Below are positions 8,601 to 14,625 of a stretch of DNA of 14,625 nucleotides, one piece after another. Location of the stretch: assembly GCA_002751075.1 (NCBI GenBank), contig NAOQ01000276.1:4085-18709 (forward strand), given 5' to 3'. Position numbers and translations under genes: made by a program. The notes under the pieces are model-generated. The model saw only the letters and a list, made by a program, of their open reading frames with translations. It made no database searches and had not been told where the DNA came from. The stretch's first letter is position 1. The number at the start of each line of letters is the position of its first letter. The DNA is from Ichthyophonus hoferi (Eukaryota > Opisthokonta > Ichthyosporea > Ichthyophonida > Ichthyophonidae).

Positions 8601-8602
8601 AA
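682..8602 (+). CDS. RABGEF1: Rabex-5/RABGEF1-like Rab5 guanine-nucleotide exchange factor (16 exons)
   Basis: Exchanges GDP for GTP on Rab5-class GTPases at early endosomes (family knowledge). Exons by hand: 682-912, 1160-1380, 1706-1765, 2035-2107, 2931-3020, 3582-3659, 4168-4252, 4577-4654, 5211-5325, 5997-6063, 6409-6479, 6632-6722, 7039-7084, 7466-7536, 7880-7939, 8537-8602. All introns are GT..AG, phases match, and the sum is 1503 nt, giving 500 residues and TAA. Human Rabex-5, from memory, has 491. Residues 1-150 are charged and low-complexity; about 146-225 align with the Rabex helical bundle; about 226-390 are the VPS9 core; the rest is a linker and helical tail. The alignment to remembered human Rabex-5 is nearly gap-free across six splice junctions, which is the main support. 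Uncertain points: the true start (no A20 zinc finger seen, possibly an upstream exon), the exon 12 donor (6722 or 6710), and the weakly conserved linker exons 12-14. ATG 682 is chosen as the first in-frame ATG. Confidence 0.82.
720..845 (+). repeat. Purine-only tract coding a charged helix in exon 1
   Basis: The sense strand of exon 1 is almost purely A and G here (GAGA, GGGA, GAAG units). It encodes alternating Glu/Arg/Lys with Ile or Met, for example EIEREREKEIEMDKKKER. Such composition suggests a long single charged helix and a microsatellite origin. In human Rabex-5 the comparable region carries an acidic ubiquitin-interacting helix. Equivalence here is only a guess, because the composition is too simple for alignment. 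Confidence 0.75.
1400..1698 (+). repeat. TG/TATG-rich array filling intron 2
   Basis: Imperfect TGTATA, TATGTG and TTTATG units fill nearly all of intron 2 (1381-1705), stopping just before the exon 3 acceptor (TTTTCGTTCCAACAG). Open frames across it on both strands come from the lack of stop codons in the repeat and are not genes. A UG-rich intron RNA of this kind can bind CELF/TDP-43-like proteins in animals; whether it does so here is unknown. Confidence 0.85.
2111..2230 (+). repeat. Six-copy 20-bp minisatellite at the start of intron 4
   Basis: Six copies of a 20-base unit close to TATACTACATATTACGATAT lie head to tail in exact register, beginning three bases after the exon 4 donor (GT at 2108). 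Each unit is itself made of four related 5-mers (TAYAT-like). Open frames through it are repeat artefacts. Confidence 0.85.
2231..2492. other. Middle of intron 4, nothing recognised
   Basis: AT-rich and partly pyrimidine-rich sequence with a T-rich stretch at 2325-2400 (TTTTATGG-like repeats). No gene or structured RNA is evident. A candidate cassette exon follows at 2493. Confidence 0.5.
2493..2555 (+). other. Possible phase-0 cassette exon in intron 4
   Basis: A good acceptor (TATTTATTTACACAG ending at 2492) is followed by 21 open codons, starting VVDYVIIIRVKEIGEG, and a GTACTT donor at 2556. The phases would keep the main frame, adding 21 residues between residues 195 and 196. The human alignment is gap-free without it, so I left it out of the main model. 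It may be an alternative exon or a chance open stretch. Confidence 0.25.
2622..2651. repeat. (TA)n dinucleotide repeat in intron 4
   Basis: About 15 perfect AT/TA units. The rest of intron 4 up to the exon 5 acceptor at 2930 is AT-rich and shows no gene. Confidence 0.95.
3021..3581 (+). other. Intron 5, rich in CCAAT/ATTGG pentamers
   Basis: A 561-base intron with ten CCAAT or ATTGG pentamers (3028, 3116, 3153, 3225, 3246, 3283, 3355, 3403, 3430, 3567), several as ACCAATC or GATTGGT. An open segment at about 3219-3338 (VPPIVIENIPILATRR...) looks protein-like. No acceptor in the required phase precedes it, and the protein alignment is continuous without it. Confidence 0.55.
3857..4090 (+). 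repeat. (CAATA)n pentanucleotide array in intron 6
   Basis: About 45 consecutive 5-base units, mostly CAATA with TAATA, CATTA and CGATA variants, in strict 5-base register over more than 200 bases. The array ends about 80 bases before the exon 7 acceptor (4167). It is the purest member of a family of period-5 arrays in this gene. Confidence 0.92.
4410..4550 (+). repeat. Pyrimidine tract with CTCTACAT-type units in intron 7
   Basis: The sense strand is nearly all C and T, with two to three related copies of TTTCTCTTTTTCTCTACATT. It serves as an unusually long polypyrimidine tract before the exon 8 acceptor (ends 4576), though a short non-pyrimidine stretch separates the two. Confidence 0.75.
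4655..5210 (+). other. Intron 8 with two CT-rich stretches
   Basis: CTCTCT/TTTC repeats lie at 4680-4716 and a long polypyrimidine tract at 5129-5208 leads into the exon 9 acceptor CCCTAG. An exon-like segment at 4784-4830 fails on phase: it would enter in phase 1 and leave in phase 0, while exon 9 needs phase 1. Joining 4654 directly to 5211 gives a gap-free VPS9 match. Confidence 0.7.
5465..5622 (+). repeat. Degenerate TATGT/TGTAT period-5 array in intron 9
   Basis: Reads as about 30 five-base units (TATGT, TATAC, TACGT, TGTAT, TGTGT, TTTGT, TATGA) in good register. The family is a rotation of TATTG, the reverse complement of the CAATA array in intron 6. The rest of intron 9 up to 5996 is AT-rich. 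The stretch just upstream of exon 10 (about 5857-5996) is open in one frame but adds nothing to the VPS9 alignment. Confidence 0.75.
6064..6210 (+). other. Open read-through from exon 10 into intron 10
   Basis: If the exon 10 donor (GTATGT at 6064) is not used, the frame stays open for 48 codons, beginning VCLIPNTDWLLLVLKPLV and ending ESLEDGSI, before TGA at 6208-6210. The product would be a VPS9 domain cut short just after the QAYYYT segment, lacking its last helix. Spliced use of 6063 to 6409 restores the family sequence exactly, so this is at most a minor form. Confidence 0.3.
6225..6375 (+). repeat. AGTATAATAGAT-like 12-bp minisatellite in intron 10
   Basis: Diverged head-to-tail units close to AGTATAATAGAT. 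The final four copies (about 6325-6375) are in exact 12-base register. Because 12 is a multiple of 3, both strands stay open and translate to repeated Ser-Ile-Ile-Asp-like peptides, which I do not regard as genes. Confidence 0.8.
6986..7007. repeat. (AT)n dinucleotide repeat in intron 12
   Basis: Eleven perfect AT units 31 bases upstream of the exon 13 acceptor. The intron around it (6723-7038) is AT-rich and otherwise empty. Confidence 0.9.
7085..7465 (+). other. Intron 13, pyrimidine-rich, no gene
   Basis: Follows a GTACGT donor. The frame from exon 13 stays open to TAG at 7251-7253, coding a hydrophobic Ser/Leu/Phe/Pro-rich string that is typical of translated CT-rich intron sequence. The acceptor CACAG at 7465 is preceded by a branch-point-like CTAATAAC. 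Joining 7084 to 7466 keeps the frame. Confidence 0.6.
7537..7879 (+). other. Intron 14 with a weak possible micro-exon
   Basis: AT-rich, with a short TATG repeat at 7762-7795. A segment at 7733-7774 (VPPNQFIKWFMYMY) has an acceptor CACTCAG and a GTATGT donor and would keep phase 0. The donor falls inside the TATG microsatellite, so I treat it as probably fortuitous. Confidence 0.45.
8095..8212 (+). repeat. TATAT/TGTAT period-5 array in intron 15
   Basis: About 23 five-base units (TATAT, TGTAT, TGGAT, TCTAT, ATTAT, AGTAT), mostly in 5-base register, with the same orientation and unit family as the intron 9 array. Confidence 0.75.
8482..8534 (+). repeat. TACA/TATA repeat abutting the last splice acceptor
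   Basis: ACATACAT and ATACATAT units run right up to the exon 16 acceptor (AG at 8535-8536), replacing the usual pyrimidine tract. The pyrimidine tract and a branch-point-like CCTAAT lie upstream at about 8418-8474. Confidence 0.8.
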
Positions 8603-8841
8603 CTTGATCTGACTTACGCCCTTAAACCTTCCATGTTACAATGTTATTTTGTCGCTTACCTTTGCTATGTGTTATTTGATTTCCTATTCTTCTTCATTTG
8701 GTTCTACCTCTCACATATAATATGTAAATATGTAGTGATATCGACACACATATATAGATGTAGATTGTATAAAATACGAAAGTCTAGCTTAATTTATGAT
8801 TCTGGAGTGGCCCGTGATTTTTTTTATTAAGACAGCTAGGT

Positions 8842-8847
8842 AATAAA
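8842..8847 (+). terminator. Poly(A) signal of the RABGEF1-like gene
   Basis: AATAAA 240 bases after the TAA at 8600-8602, with T/GT-rich sequence downstream at about 8860-8915. This is the first canonical hexamer after the stop. The intervening 65-codon open frame lies in the presumed 3' UTR and has no gene-like features. Confidence 0.55.
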
Positions 8848-8872
8848 CCCAGACATATTTGTGAATTATTTT

Positions 8873-8998
8873 ATGCAATTCACTGTGCAACTTTGCAACA
8901 CATTTTTGTTTTCGACAGTGGCGCTATTATTAACACAATTGGTTGTTGTGACACCTAATAGCATGAAGAGATTAGCCAACCAGGATGTGGTTGACTAG
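8873..8998 (+). CDS. Possible 41-residue small ORF with hydrophobic N-terminus
   Basis: Starts ATG at 8873 and stops TAG at 8996-8998. The peptide begins MQFTVQLCNTFLFSTVALLL and ends in a polar tail, resembling a signal peptide or a single membrane segment. It lies just after the poly(A) signal of the upstream gene. I recognise no homologue. A 41-codon frame can arise by chance in a region of this size, so coding status is doubtful. Confidence 0.12.
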   Translation: MQFTVQLCNTFLFSTVALLLTQLVVVTPNSMKRLANQDVVD

Positions 8999-10808
8999 GT
9001 ATCTAACATTTTAGTTTTTTGTTTCTATAAAGCAACAGTTGATAACGTCGGTAGTGCAGATATTTGTATTGCAAGATTATACATTATGTTGAAGTATTAT
9101 TTTATACCGATTTTTAACTTTTAAAGTACCAACTGGATTTTGGACTTTATTACATTTAAATCAAATATAATAATATATATATAATATTCATGGTACTCAT
9201 TTGTTTACATAAGAGAGCTAAAACAATGGTATTTTTCTCTTTTTTGGTTAAGGCTATCTACTGGTCCGTCCATTATTGAATTTTGAATGACTATTATAAG
9301 GAATATAATCTGAAAATAGAAACTGCAGTAAAAACAATATTAAATACATTCTATGTTGCAGAAAGACCTTGATAGTGCTACTTGCTAATGATCATGTATG
9401 GTTAAAAAATATGATAGTGTCATTTTAAATAAACTAATGACATAGTAGATCTTAAGAATGCATTAGCAAGAAGAAAGCAAAATTTAAAATAAATTATGAT
9501 TGGGCTAAGTTACCAAAAGCCATGATTGATTGAATTGATATTGTGATTTTATAAGGTGTTACAATAAAGTACATGTATGTTCCAGCAAAAGAATCCAGGA
9601 TGTCATTCAAAACTTTATAATTAACCTGAAAACCATCAAAAGAAGAATGCAACGCAAGTATAAAGAACGTTACAGCAGTATTGTAGTAATAATTTTAACC
9701 GATATGCATTAAGCAATTACCTTTACATAGAGAGTTACTTCTATAACAGTATACTACCTTTACTATTGTCTAGTTAAGATTGTGTAGTTACAATCTCACA
9801 TATTAGGAATGACAGTGGAAATCGCAGGCAAAGAATTTTAAAAAGGAAAAATAGCTTTATTCAGTATAGCCAAAAAAAACAAGAGGCATATCCTGTCACG
9901 TACAGAAACATTTCATACTTTCTAAATACACCATAAGATACATATATATAGTACTTGTCAATTTGATTATTGATTAATTAAAAAAATAGCAGCTATTGTT
10001 GACCCAGTGTTTAGTAATTCACCAATTTAGACTATAACAATTTTGTCTCTCATATTGTGGATGTAGCTATATTCGTCAATAGACTACTTGATAATCTGAT
10101 GACTAATTAATTGGTTTAAATATATTGTTAATAGGCTAGTACTAATTAATCAATTAAGTTTTACTAGGCCTATCTTTCCACTTATGTAGTGTATGTAGCT
10201 ATACTCGGCAATTATTTCACTACAGTTTCTTTTATGAGATAGATATATTAATCATTAACAAATGTAATAAAATTATTAGTCGCGCATAAAGTGTTATTTG
10301 AATAAAAATCTATATATTGTCTTAATGGTGAGATGTCCTATCGGTATTATTATAATAGCAATAAAGCTTTATTATAACGAATGACCATTAGCATATTGAC
10401 TGTAAATTAAATAACTAAAAAGACTAAGAATAATTGCAATTAGAGGTATTAATTTATAAGTAAGATATGTACATCCTCTCTCTCTGTATGTAACACCTCA
10501 CTCGCCTTATAGCAAGATTATGCCACTCTTATTGTTATCACGTTAGACCATGACTAGTAACTTATTCAAGTAGTCAAGAGTAAATTAAATATATAAAGGA
10601 ACTTAAATTGACTCACTTATAAAGGTCCAAGATGTGTTAACTGTAGATCTATAGACCGTACATATAGTCTATATATTTTAAGTTTTTCTTTTTAAATAAT
10701 CTTACTTGTCCAATAATGATTGGCGTATCCCAGTATACACTAAACCATAAACTCGAGTAGCATGATACTTGATTCCATGAAAAAAAACAAAAAAAACGAC
10801 TACGCCTA

Positions 10809-10846
10809 TTTCCTAATTATGAATTAGAAATTGTTATATTAGGAAA
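10809..10846. other. Nested inverted repeats (hairpin)
   Basis: TTTCCTAAT (10809-10817) pairs perfectly with ATTAGGAAA (10838-10846) across a 20-base loop. A second palindrome, CTAATT-ATG-AATTAG (10813-10827), overlaps the left arm, so the two stems exclude each other. No coding context is apparent. Confidence 0.4.
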
Positions 10847-12004
10847 AATATGTATATTTTATACTAATATATATATGAATACTTCTGTAACTTAACTTTT
10901 AATGAATATCATATTTAGATTGTGATCTTCAAATACTAATTCAGCTATAGGTTAAATTCATATTATGGTAAATAAAAGAAATGGTACATAATATCTCGAG
11001 CAAAAATAAATTTCCGAGACAACCGAGTGTGCAAAAACAGCATATAGCCTAAATATATCTAGTAAAAATAGCGTAAAATCAGGTGGGTAATCATTATGAA
11101 TCCATTTTATTCTAATACAATTGGACCTATTTCTTCATAGAAAAATGTCCGAAATACATATGACTGTCTCGTTCACTGCGCTTTTATAGCTCATTCTTTT
11201 ATTCTATTTATTCTATTATATATTACCTTTGCCTATTACTATGAAAGAAAGAGATGGATTTCTAGTTAAGTTTAATATGGAAGTTCCGTAAATGATCTTA
11301 ATGGTTTTAGTGTTTAATTCCATAATACTGACAATTCAATCAATTCATACAATAAGTTTGAACACATTAGGTGCAAGTAATTACGCCGATGAGATAGCTA
11401 GTTTGAGAGCCATCCTAGAAGGGATATATTAGTATTGAATTATCAAGATAAAACGAGGTGAGTATAAACGTAAAAGGCAATAACTAATAAAGGCCCCCGG
11501 CTATTTTGCGCGCAAATTGTTATAAGGAAAACGGTTCAGACGCAGGTGGTTCATACACAAAACACGATTCCAACACTTTTCGTTTATAAAAGATACAGTA
11601 CAGCTTTGAAAAAAAAAATACGATGTCTCTTTCCCCGTTAATAAATTCCATTTACTGTTATTTAGAAATCTGAACATGCCAAACCATAGTCTACTAAATT
11701 TGAATTAGTTTAGACGGATTTGGGGGGGCTTTTTCTTATGGGTATATCGTAAACCCATTTTCCTTCTCAATATATTATATTAAATATATATTAGATAGCC
11801 AATGAAATTAGCAGACTCAAGGCATGCTGCCAAGAAATACTTTGCTACAATTCCCCTATTAGAAATGCCTAAAAAATATTTTCAATGTTTTGTCGATTAC
11901 ATAACCAGTCTGATAACTCCGATAAAGCCTTCAATAATAATAAAATTTTAAAATCATATAATTTTTTTTTAATATTGCTAACTGGCATCGCAATCGGGGT
12001 GCCC

Positions 12005-12110
12005 ATTGGCTGGTTCATATGAATTCCGTAACATAAATTTCAATTTTATGTTTATTTCTATTAGCCAATCAATAGTCAGATTCGCACAGCCAAGAATGCT
12101 ACTATATTAA
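12005..12110 (+). promoter_or_regulatory. Putative promoter of the SLC41-type gene
   Basis: An ATTGG at 12005-12009 and a CCAAT at 12065-12069 lie in opposite orientation 60 bases apart, 129 to 193 bases upstream of the ATG. A TATATTAA-like stretch occurs near 12102. The arrangement resembles paired NF-Y sites in animal promoters. No transcription start can be fixed by sequence, and a 5' UTR intron cannot be excluded. Confidence 0.35.
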
Positions 12111-12197
12111 CGGTGATTAGACACCAAATATCATTCTGGCGATAGTTGGTACAAAAGAATATATCCTGTATGTACATCGTCAGATTAAAGCGTACTT

Positions 12198-13484
12198 ATG
12201 TTAGAAGCAGGGGTTACAGATGATACGCACGAGAATAAACTTGATGTAAAAAAATGTACCATCATATACAATTTTAATACATTTAGTGAGCTAGCCAGTT
12301 TTGTAGCGCAAATATGGCCTCCATTAATAATAAGTGGTTTTGGCTTTGCTTTCACAGGAATACTTCTTAACCATTTTCAAGGTTTGGAGGTATTTAAACA
12401 ACTTCCCCAATTGTTTATTCTTGTACCTCCACTCCTTGACATCAAGGGGGATTTAGAAATGACATTGAACTCTCGTCTATCTACGGAAGCAAATAAAGGA
12501 ACACTACATGCATATTCAAAGTACAAGCCACTGTTGGTTGCTAATCTAGCATTGACACAGATTCAGGCCATTGTAGTGAGTTTCTTTGCTGCAACCTATG
12601 CACTTATTCTAGGCGAGACTTCAGGTGTGACTGCCACTATTGGTCAGTCTCTTCTTCTTATTTTAATAAGCCTTACAACAGCCACACTGGCTGCCGGGAT
12701 TCTCAGTGCGACTATGTGTGGGGTAATTGTATTTTCATCCCAGCGTGGTTTTAATCCAGATAACTTTGCTAACTCTATTACAGCAAGTCTAGGTGATATT
12801 TTGACACTCAGTATATTGATCGTTTGTAGTGGTGGATTTCTCATTATGGAGGAACAAGCTCCCATTGTCCTTGTTGTTCTTGTTGTTGGTCAGTTTATGA
12901 TGATACCAACCTGGATTCGGCTGTCCAGACTTCATCAGTCAGTCCACCAGGTGCTTCGATCAGGATGGATTCCCATTCTTACTGCCATGGTAATTTCCGG
13001 TATAGCTGGCTTAATGCTTGAGAAAGAAATACTAATCTATCCCAAGATAGGCCTTCTTGTTCCTATAGTCAATGGAATTGGTGGAAATATTGGTGCAATT
13101 TTAGCTTCACGTTCCGCCACATCATTCCACATGCGTGGTAAACCTGATAGCCTTGGGCCCAGTTTTGTTCTTCTTTTATTATCTTTTCCTACCCATTTAT
13201 TGCTTCTTGTGGGCCTAGACTTGATTATACCCGGGGTAAATATTCTGGAGGATACCTCTTTCATTGGCTACTTCCTGTGTGCCACAATGGTTCAAGTGGG
13301 AGCAATTATTTTTCTGGTAAATATCATCTCCAGGAAGGTGTGGAGTGCTGGACTTGACCCTGACAACTGGGTTATTCCGTATGTAACTGCAGTTGCGGAT
13401 TTCTTTGGGACAGCTTTGCTGGCGTATTCATTTATCTATGCAGAAAAAATGCAGAGCGATGACCCACAGCTTGTACCTGTTTAG
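12198..13484 (+). CDS. SLC41A: SLC41-type (MgtE-like) magnesium transporter, single exon
   Basis: Multi-pass membrane transporter for Mg2+ and related cations (family knowledge), 428 residues. There are two homologous MgtE-type halves. The first (about 40-215) has LFILVPPLL, KGDLEMTLNSRLST (84-97) and NPDNFANSITASLGDILTL (186-204). The second (about 256-412) has GWIPILTAMVISG, VNGIGGNIGAILASR (291-305) and DPDNWVIPYVTAVADFFGTA (387-406). The repeated NPDN/DPDN plus downstream Asp mark the ion-pathway helices. About ten or eleven hydrophobic helices are visible. Human SLC41A1-A3 are about 507-573 residues; this one is shorter, mainly in the N-terminal tail and the inter-helix loops. An in-frame TAA lies nine bases before ATG 12198, so this is the first start in the exon; its context (CTT before ATG) is weak. 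The frame is whole and intronless, unlike its neighbour. It is clearly SLC41-like rather than bacterial MgtE: no CBS domains and LEMTL.SRLST present. The subtype cannot be assigned. Confidence 0.93.
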   Translation: MLEAGVTDDTHENKLDVKKCTIIYNFNTFSELASFVAQIWPPLIISGFGFAFTGILLNHFQGLEVFKQLPQLFILVPPLLDIKGDLEMTLNSRLSTEANKGTLHAYSKYKPLLVANLALTQIQAIVVSFFAATYALILGETSGVTATIGQSLLLILISLTTATLAAGILSATMCGVIVFSSQRGFNPDNFANSITASLGDILTLSILIVCSGGFLIMEEQAPIVLVVLVVGQFMMIPTWIRLSRLHQSVHQVLRSGWIPILTAMVISGIAGLMLEKEILIYPKIGLLVPIVNGIGGNIGAILASRSATSFHMRGKPDSLGPSFVLLLLSFPTHLLLLVGLDLIIPGVNILEDTSFIGYFLCATMVQVGAIIFLVNIISRKVWSAGLDPDNWVIPYVTAVADFFGTALLAYSFIYAEKMQSDDPQLVPV

Positions 13485-13751
13485 TGCCCACCGAAATATA
13501 TCTTACATACATGGACATCGGGGAAATTATATAGTATGCACAAAGGAGCAAGTATTTGTAAGTAGAATCTGTCTGAGATGTAGTAATTTTTTATATTTTA
13601 TTAGTCAAAATTAAGAGAATAACCTAAACGCGATCATACACAAAATATATTTTTGTGTTATCTATTTTATTATGCTTATTGTCCTTTCAGGTTTGTAATC
13701 ATACAAACATATTTTAAATCTTCCAAGTTAGACACATCATCTGGTATTCAT

Positions 13752-13757
13752 AATAAA
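13752..13757 (+). terminator. Poly(A) signal after the SLC41-type gene
   Basis: AATAAA 268 bases after the TAG at 13482-13484, the first canonical hexamer downstream. The sequence between is AT-rich 3' UTR-like DNA with no coding signal. Confidence 0.5.
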
Positions 13758-13956
13758 GAGGGGACTATTGTGACCCGTGAGAGTGTACTCTTTTATAAGA
13801 ATTTTTCTGATCTATTAGCCACCTATCAGTAATATGTGAAAAAGTTGGGCACATGTAAATGTTTGAAACAACCATTGCCTAGACATGTCTACTAGGTACG
13901 GTCACATTGGTGAGTGACTTCATATAAAAGCCTAGAGGTTTTGGAGACTTGCTCAC

Positions 13957-14169
13957 AGGTTTTGGAATCTCCAATTGAATAACGTATAGTAGTTAATTTT
14001 GCTGAGCCAGTGTTGATAATAGTCACTTGACCTGATCTGTACTTAAGGCTCAGTTGGTGCGGTAGAGGTTCTATAGAAGGCACGTATGCCAACTCTCTAG
14101 GTAACTGACTATAGTAATTGTATTTCTGTTCTAATTCAGGGGGAATTGATGCTTTGATTCGATTAGGTG
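13957..14169 (-). other. Unrecognised exon-like open segment, minus strand
   Basis: Reading leftward, an acceptor-like TTTTTACATTAG ends at 14170. It is followed by 70 open codons, including IKASIPPELEQKYNYYSQL, LSLKYRSGQVTIINTGSA and TTIRYSIGDSKT, then a good GTGAGC donor at 13956. Without splicing the frame stays open to TAG at about 13889. The composition is balanced and protein-like, unlike translated intron sequence nearby. I recognise no family and see no partner exon in the window. It could be an exon of a gene lying to the right, a remnant, or chance. Confidence 0.3.
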
Positions 14170-14625
14170 CTAATGTAAAAATTGCACCATGAGATCAATC
14201 AGCAACGAGTGTTACATTACAATGTAGATAATAGCTATTAACACGATTTAATGATAGTATCAGTTTTTTGACTTCTGAACTGGCGAGAGATCTGAACATC
14301 GATTATCACATGCAAATGTCAACGGTGGGCTAGACACTACAATAAAGATGTGATTATTACATACATATAATTAAATGCAAAAATTTGTGTGTTACGAGTA
14401 CCTTAGTGTTTTTGCTACTGTTACTGCATATGTGTAAACGGTTTCTTTAGTATTGATTTTTGTTTTATTTAATACTTCGTTTTACCACAAGTGTTATTTT
14501 TTTGGTTAACACCCATATAGTTGTGTTCAATAACCTAAATGGGACAAATTATAGATTGTTTAAAGTTGCTATATCTTTGTGGAATTTTTTAGTAAAATAA
14601 AAACAAAAGGGAACAGACGAGTATG
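14170..14625. other. Right end, nothing recognised
   Basis: AT-rich sequence with short open frames only. An AATAAA-containing A-rich stretch lies at about 14594. No exon with matching phase to the minus-strand segment was found here. Confidence 0.5.

Larger units (their letters stand above)
6632..8602 (+). other. C-terminal linker and helical tail (exons 12-16)
   Basis: After the VPS9 core comes a poorly conserved linker (GISVQPKSLEHLDPNQE, then exons 13 and 14). The end is a helix-prone tail, DAKIEDLEITDVSTLLEDYK followed by RLANLTDHLIETIQMIQ and a stop. Human Rabex-5 has a coiled helix here that binds Rabaptin-5 and relieves autoinhibition; position and hydrophobic spacing fit that role by inference. 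Exons 15 and 16 are well bounded. Exon 12 has two possible donors in the same phase (after 6710 or 6722), differing by four residues, VGRE. Confidence 0.65.
8603..12197. other. Intergenic region, no convincing gene
   Basis: From 8831 to 12197 I find no open frame of 60 codons or more and recognise no transposon ends, RNA gene or exon set. Visible items are a 41-codon open frame (8873-8998), an 80% direct repeat of 30 bases (10051-10080 and 10183-10212), a nested hairpin at 10809-10846, and A/T homopolymer runs near 10780, 11609 and 11961. CCAAT/ATTGG density is back to roughly chance. Part of the right end is probably promoter and 5' UTR of the SLC41-type gene. Confidence 0.6.

Noticed and set aside
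8633-8830. 65-codon frame after the stop of the RABGEF1-like gene
   Set aside because: Lies in the presumed 3' UTR before the poly(A) signal; cysteine, phenylalanine and tyrosine-rich, with no recognisable domain.
8603-12197. Transposon or virus-like element in the intergenic gap
   Set aside because: I found no long terminal repeats, terminal inverted repeats with target duplications, or enzyme motifs in any frame.
12644-13264. Two minus-strand frames inside the SLC41-type gene
   Set aside because: Antisense shadows of a well-supported coding sequence.
13393-13614. 73-codon plus-strand frame overlapping the end of the transporter
   Set aside because: Out-of-frame shadow that runs into the 3' UTR.

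Overview
The window looks like nuclear DNA from an intron-rich, AT-rich animal genome. Both recognisable genes are metazoan-type. One is split into about sixteen small exons with GT..AG borders, separated by introns of roughly 150 to 820 bases that are full of microsatellites. An early-branching invertebrate such as a sponge would fit (compact introns, AT-rich, two short intergenic gaps), but the species cannot be fixed from sequence alone.

Left part (about 440-8850, + strand): a gene for a Rab5 guanine-nucleotide exchange factor of the Rabex-5/RABGEF1 type. I assembled it by hand from splice sites with compatible phases. From the ATG at 682 to the TAA at 8600-8602 it gives 500 codons with no internal stop. 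In order it holds a charged N-terminal segment, a helical bundle, a complete VPS9 catalytic core and a C-terminal helical tail. The A20 zinc finger that starts animal Rabex-5 proteins is not in the window; it is either further left or absent. The introns carry many low-complexity arrays. Several share a 5-base period of a TACAA/TATTG-like unit, in both orientations. The pentamer CCAAT/ATTGG is about three to four times commoner here than chance would give.

Middle part (8603-12197): about 3.6 kb with no convincing gene. It holds the first gene's poly(A) signal, one 41-codon open frame with a hydrophobic start, a nested hairpin, and CCAAT boxes close to the next gene.

Right part (12198-14625, + strand): a single-exon gene of 428 codons for an SLC41-type (MgtE-related) magnesium transporter with two homologous membrane domains, followed by a poly(A) signal. 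Downstream, on the - strand, is one exon-like open segment that I do not recognise. The two genes have no evident functional link: one acts in early endosome Rab5 activation, the other in divalent cation transport across membranes.
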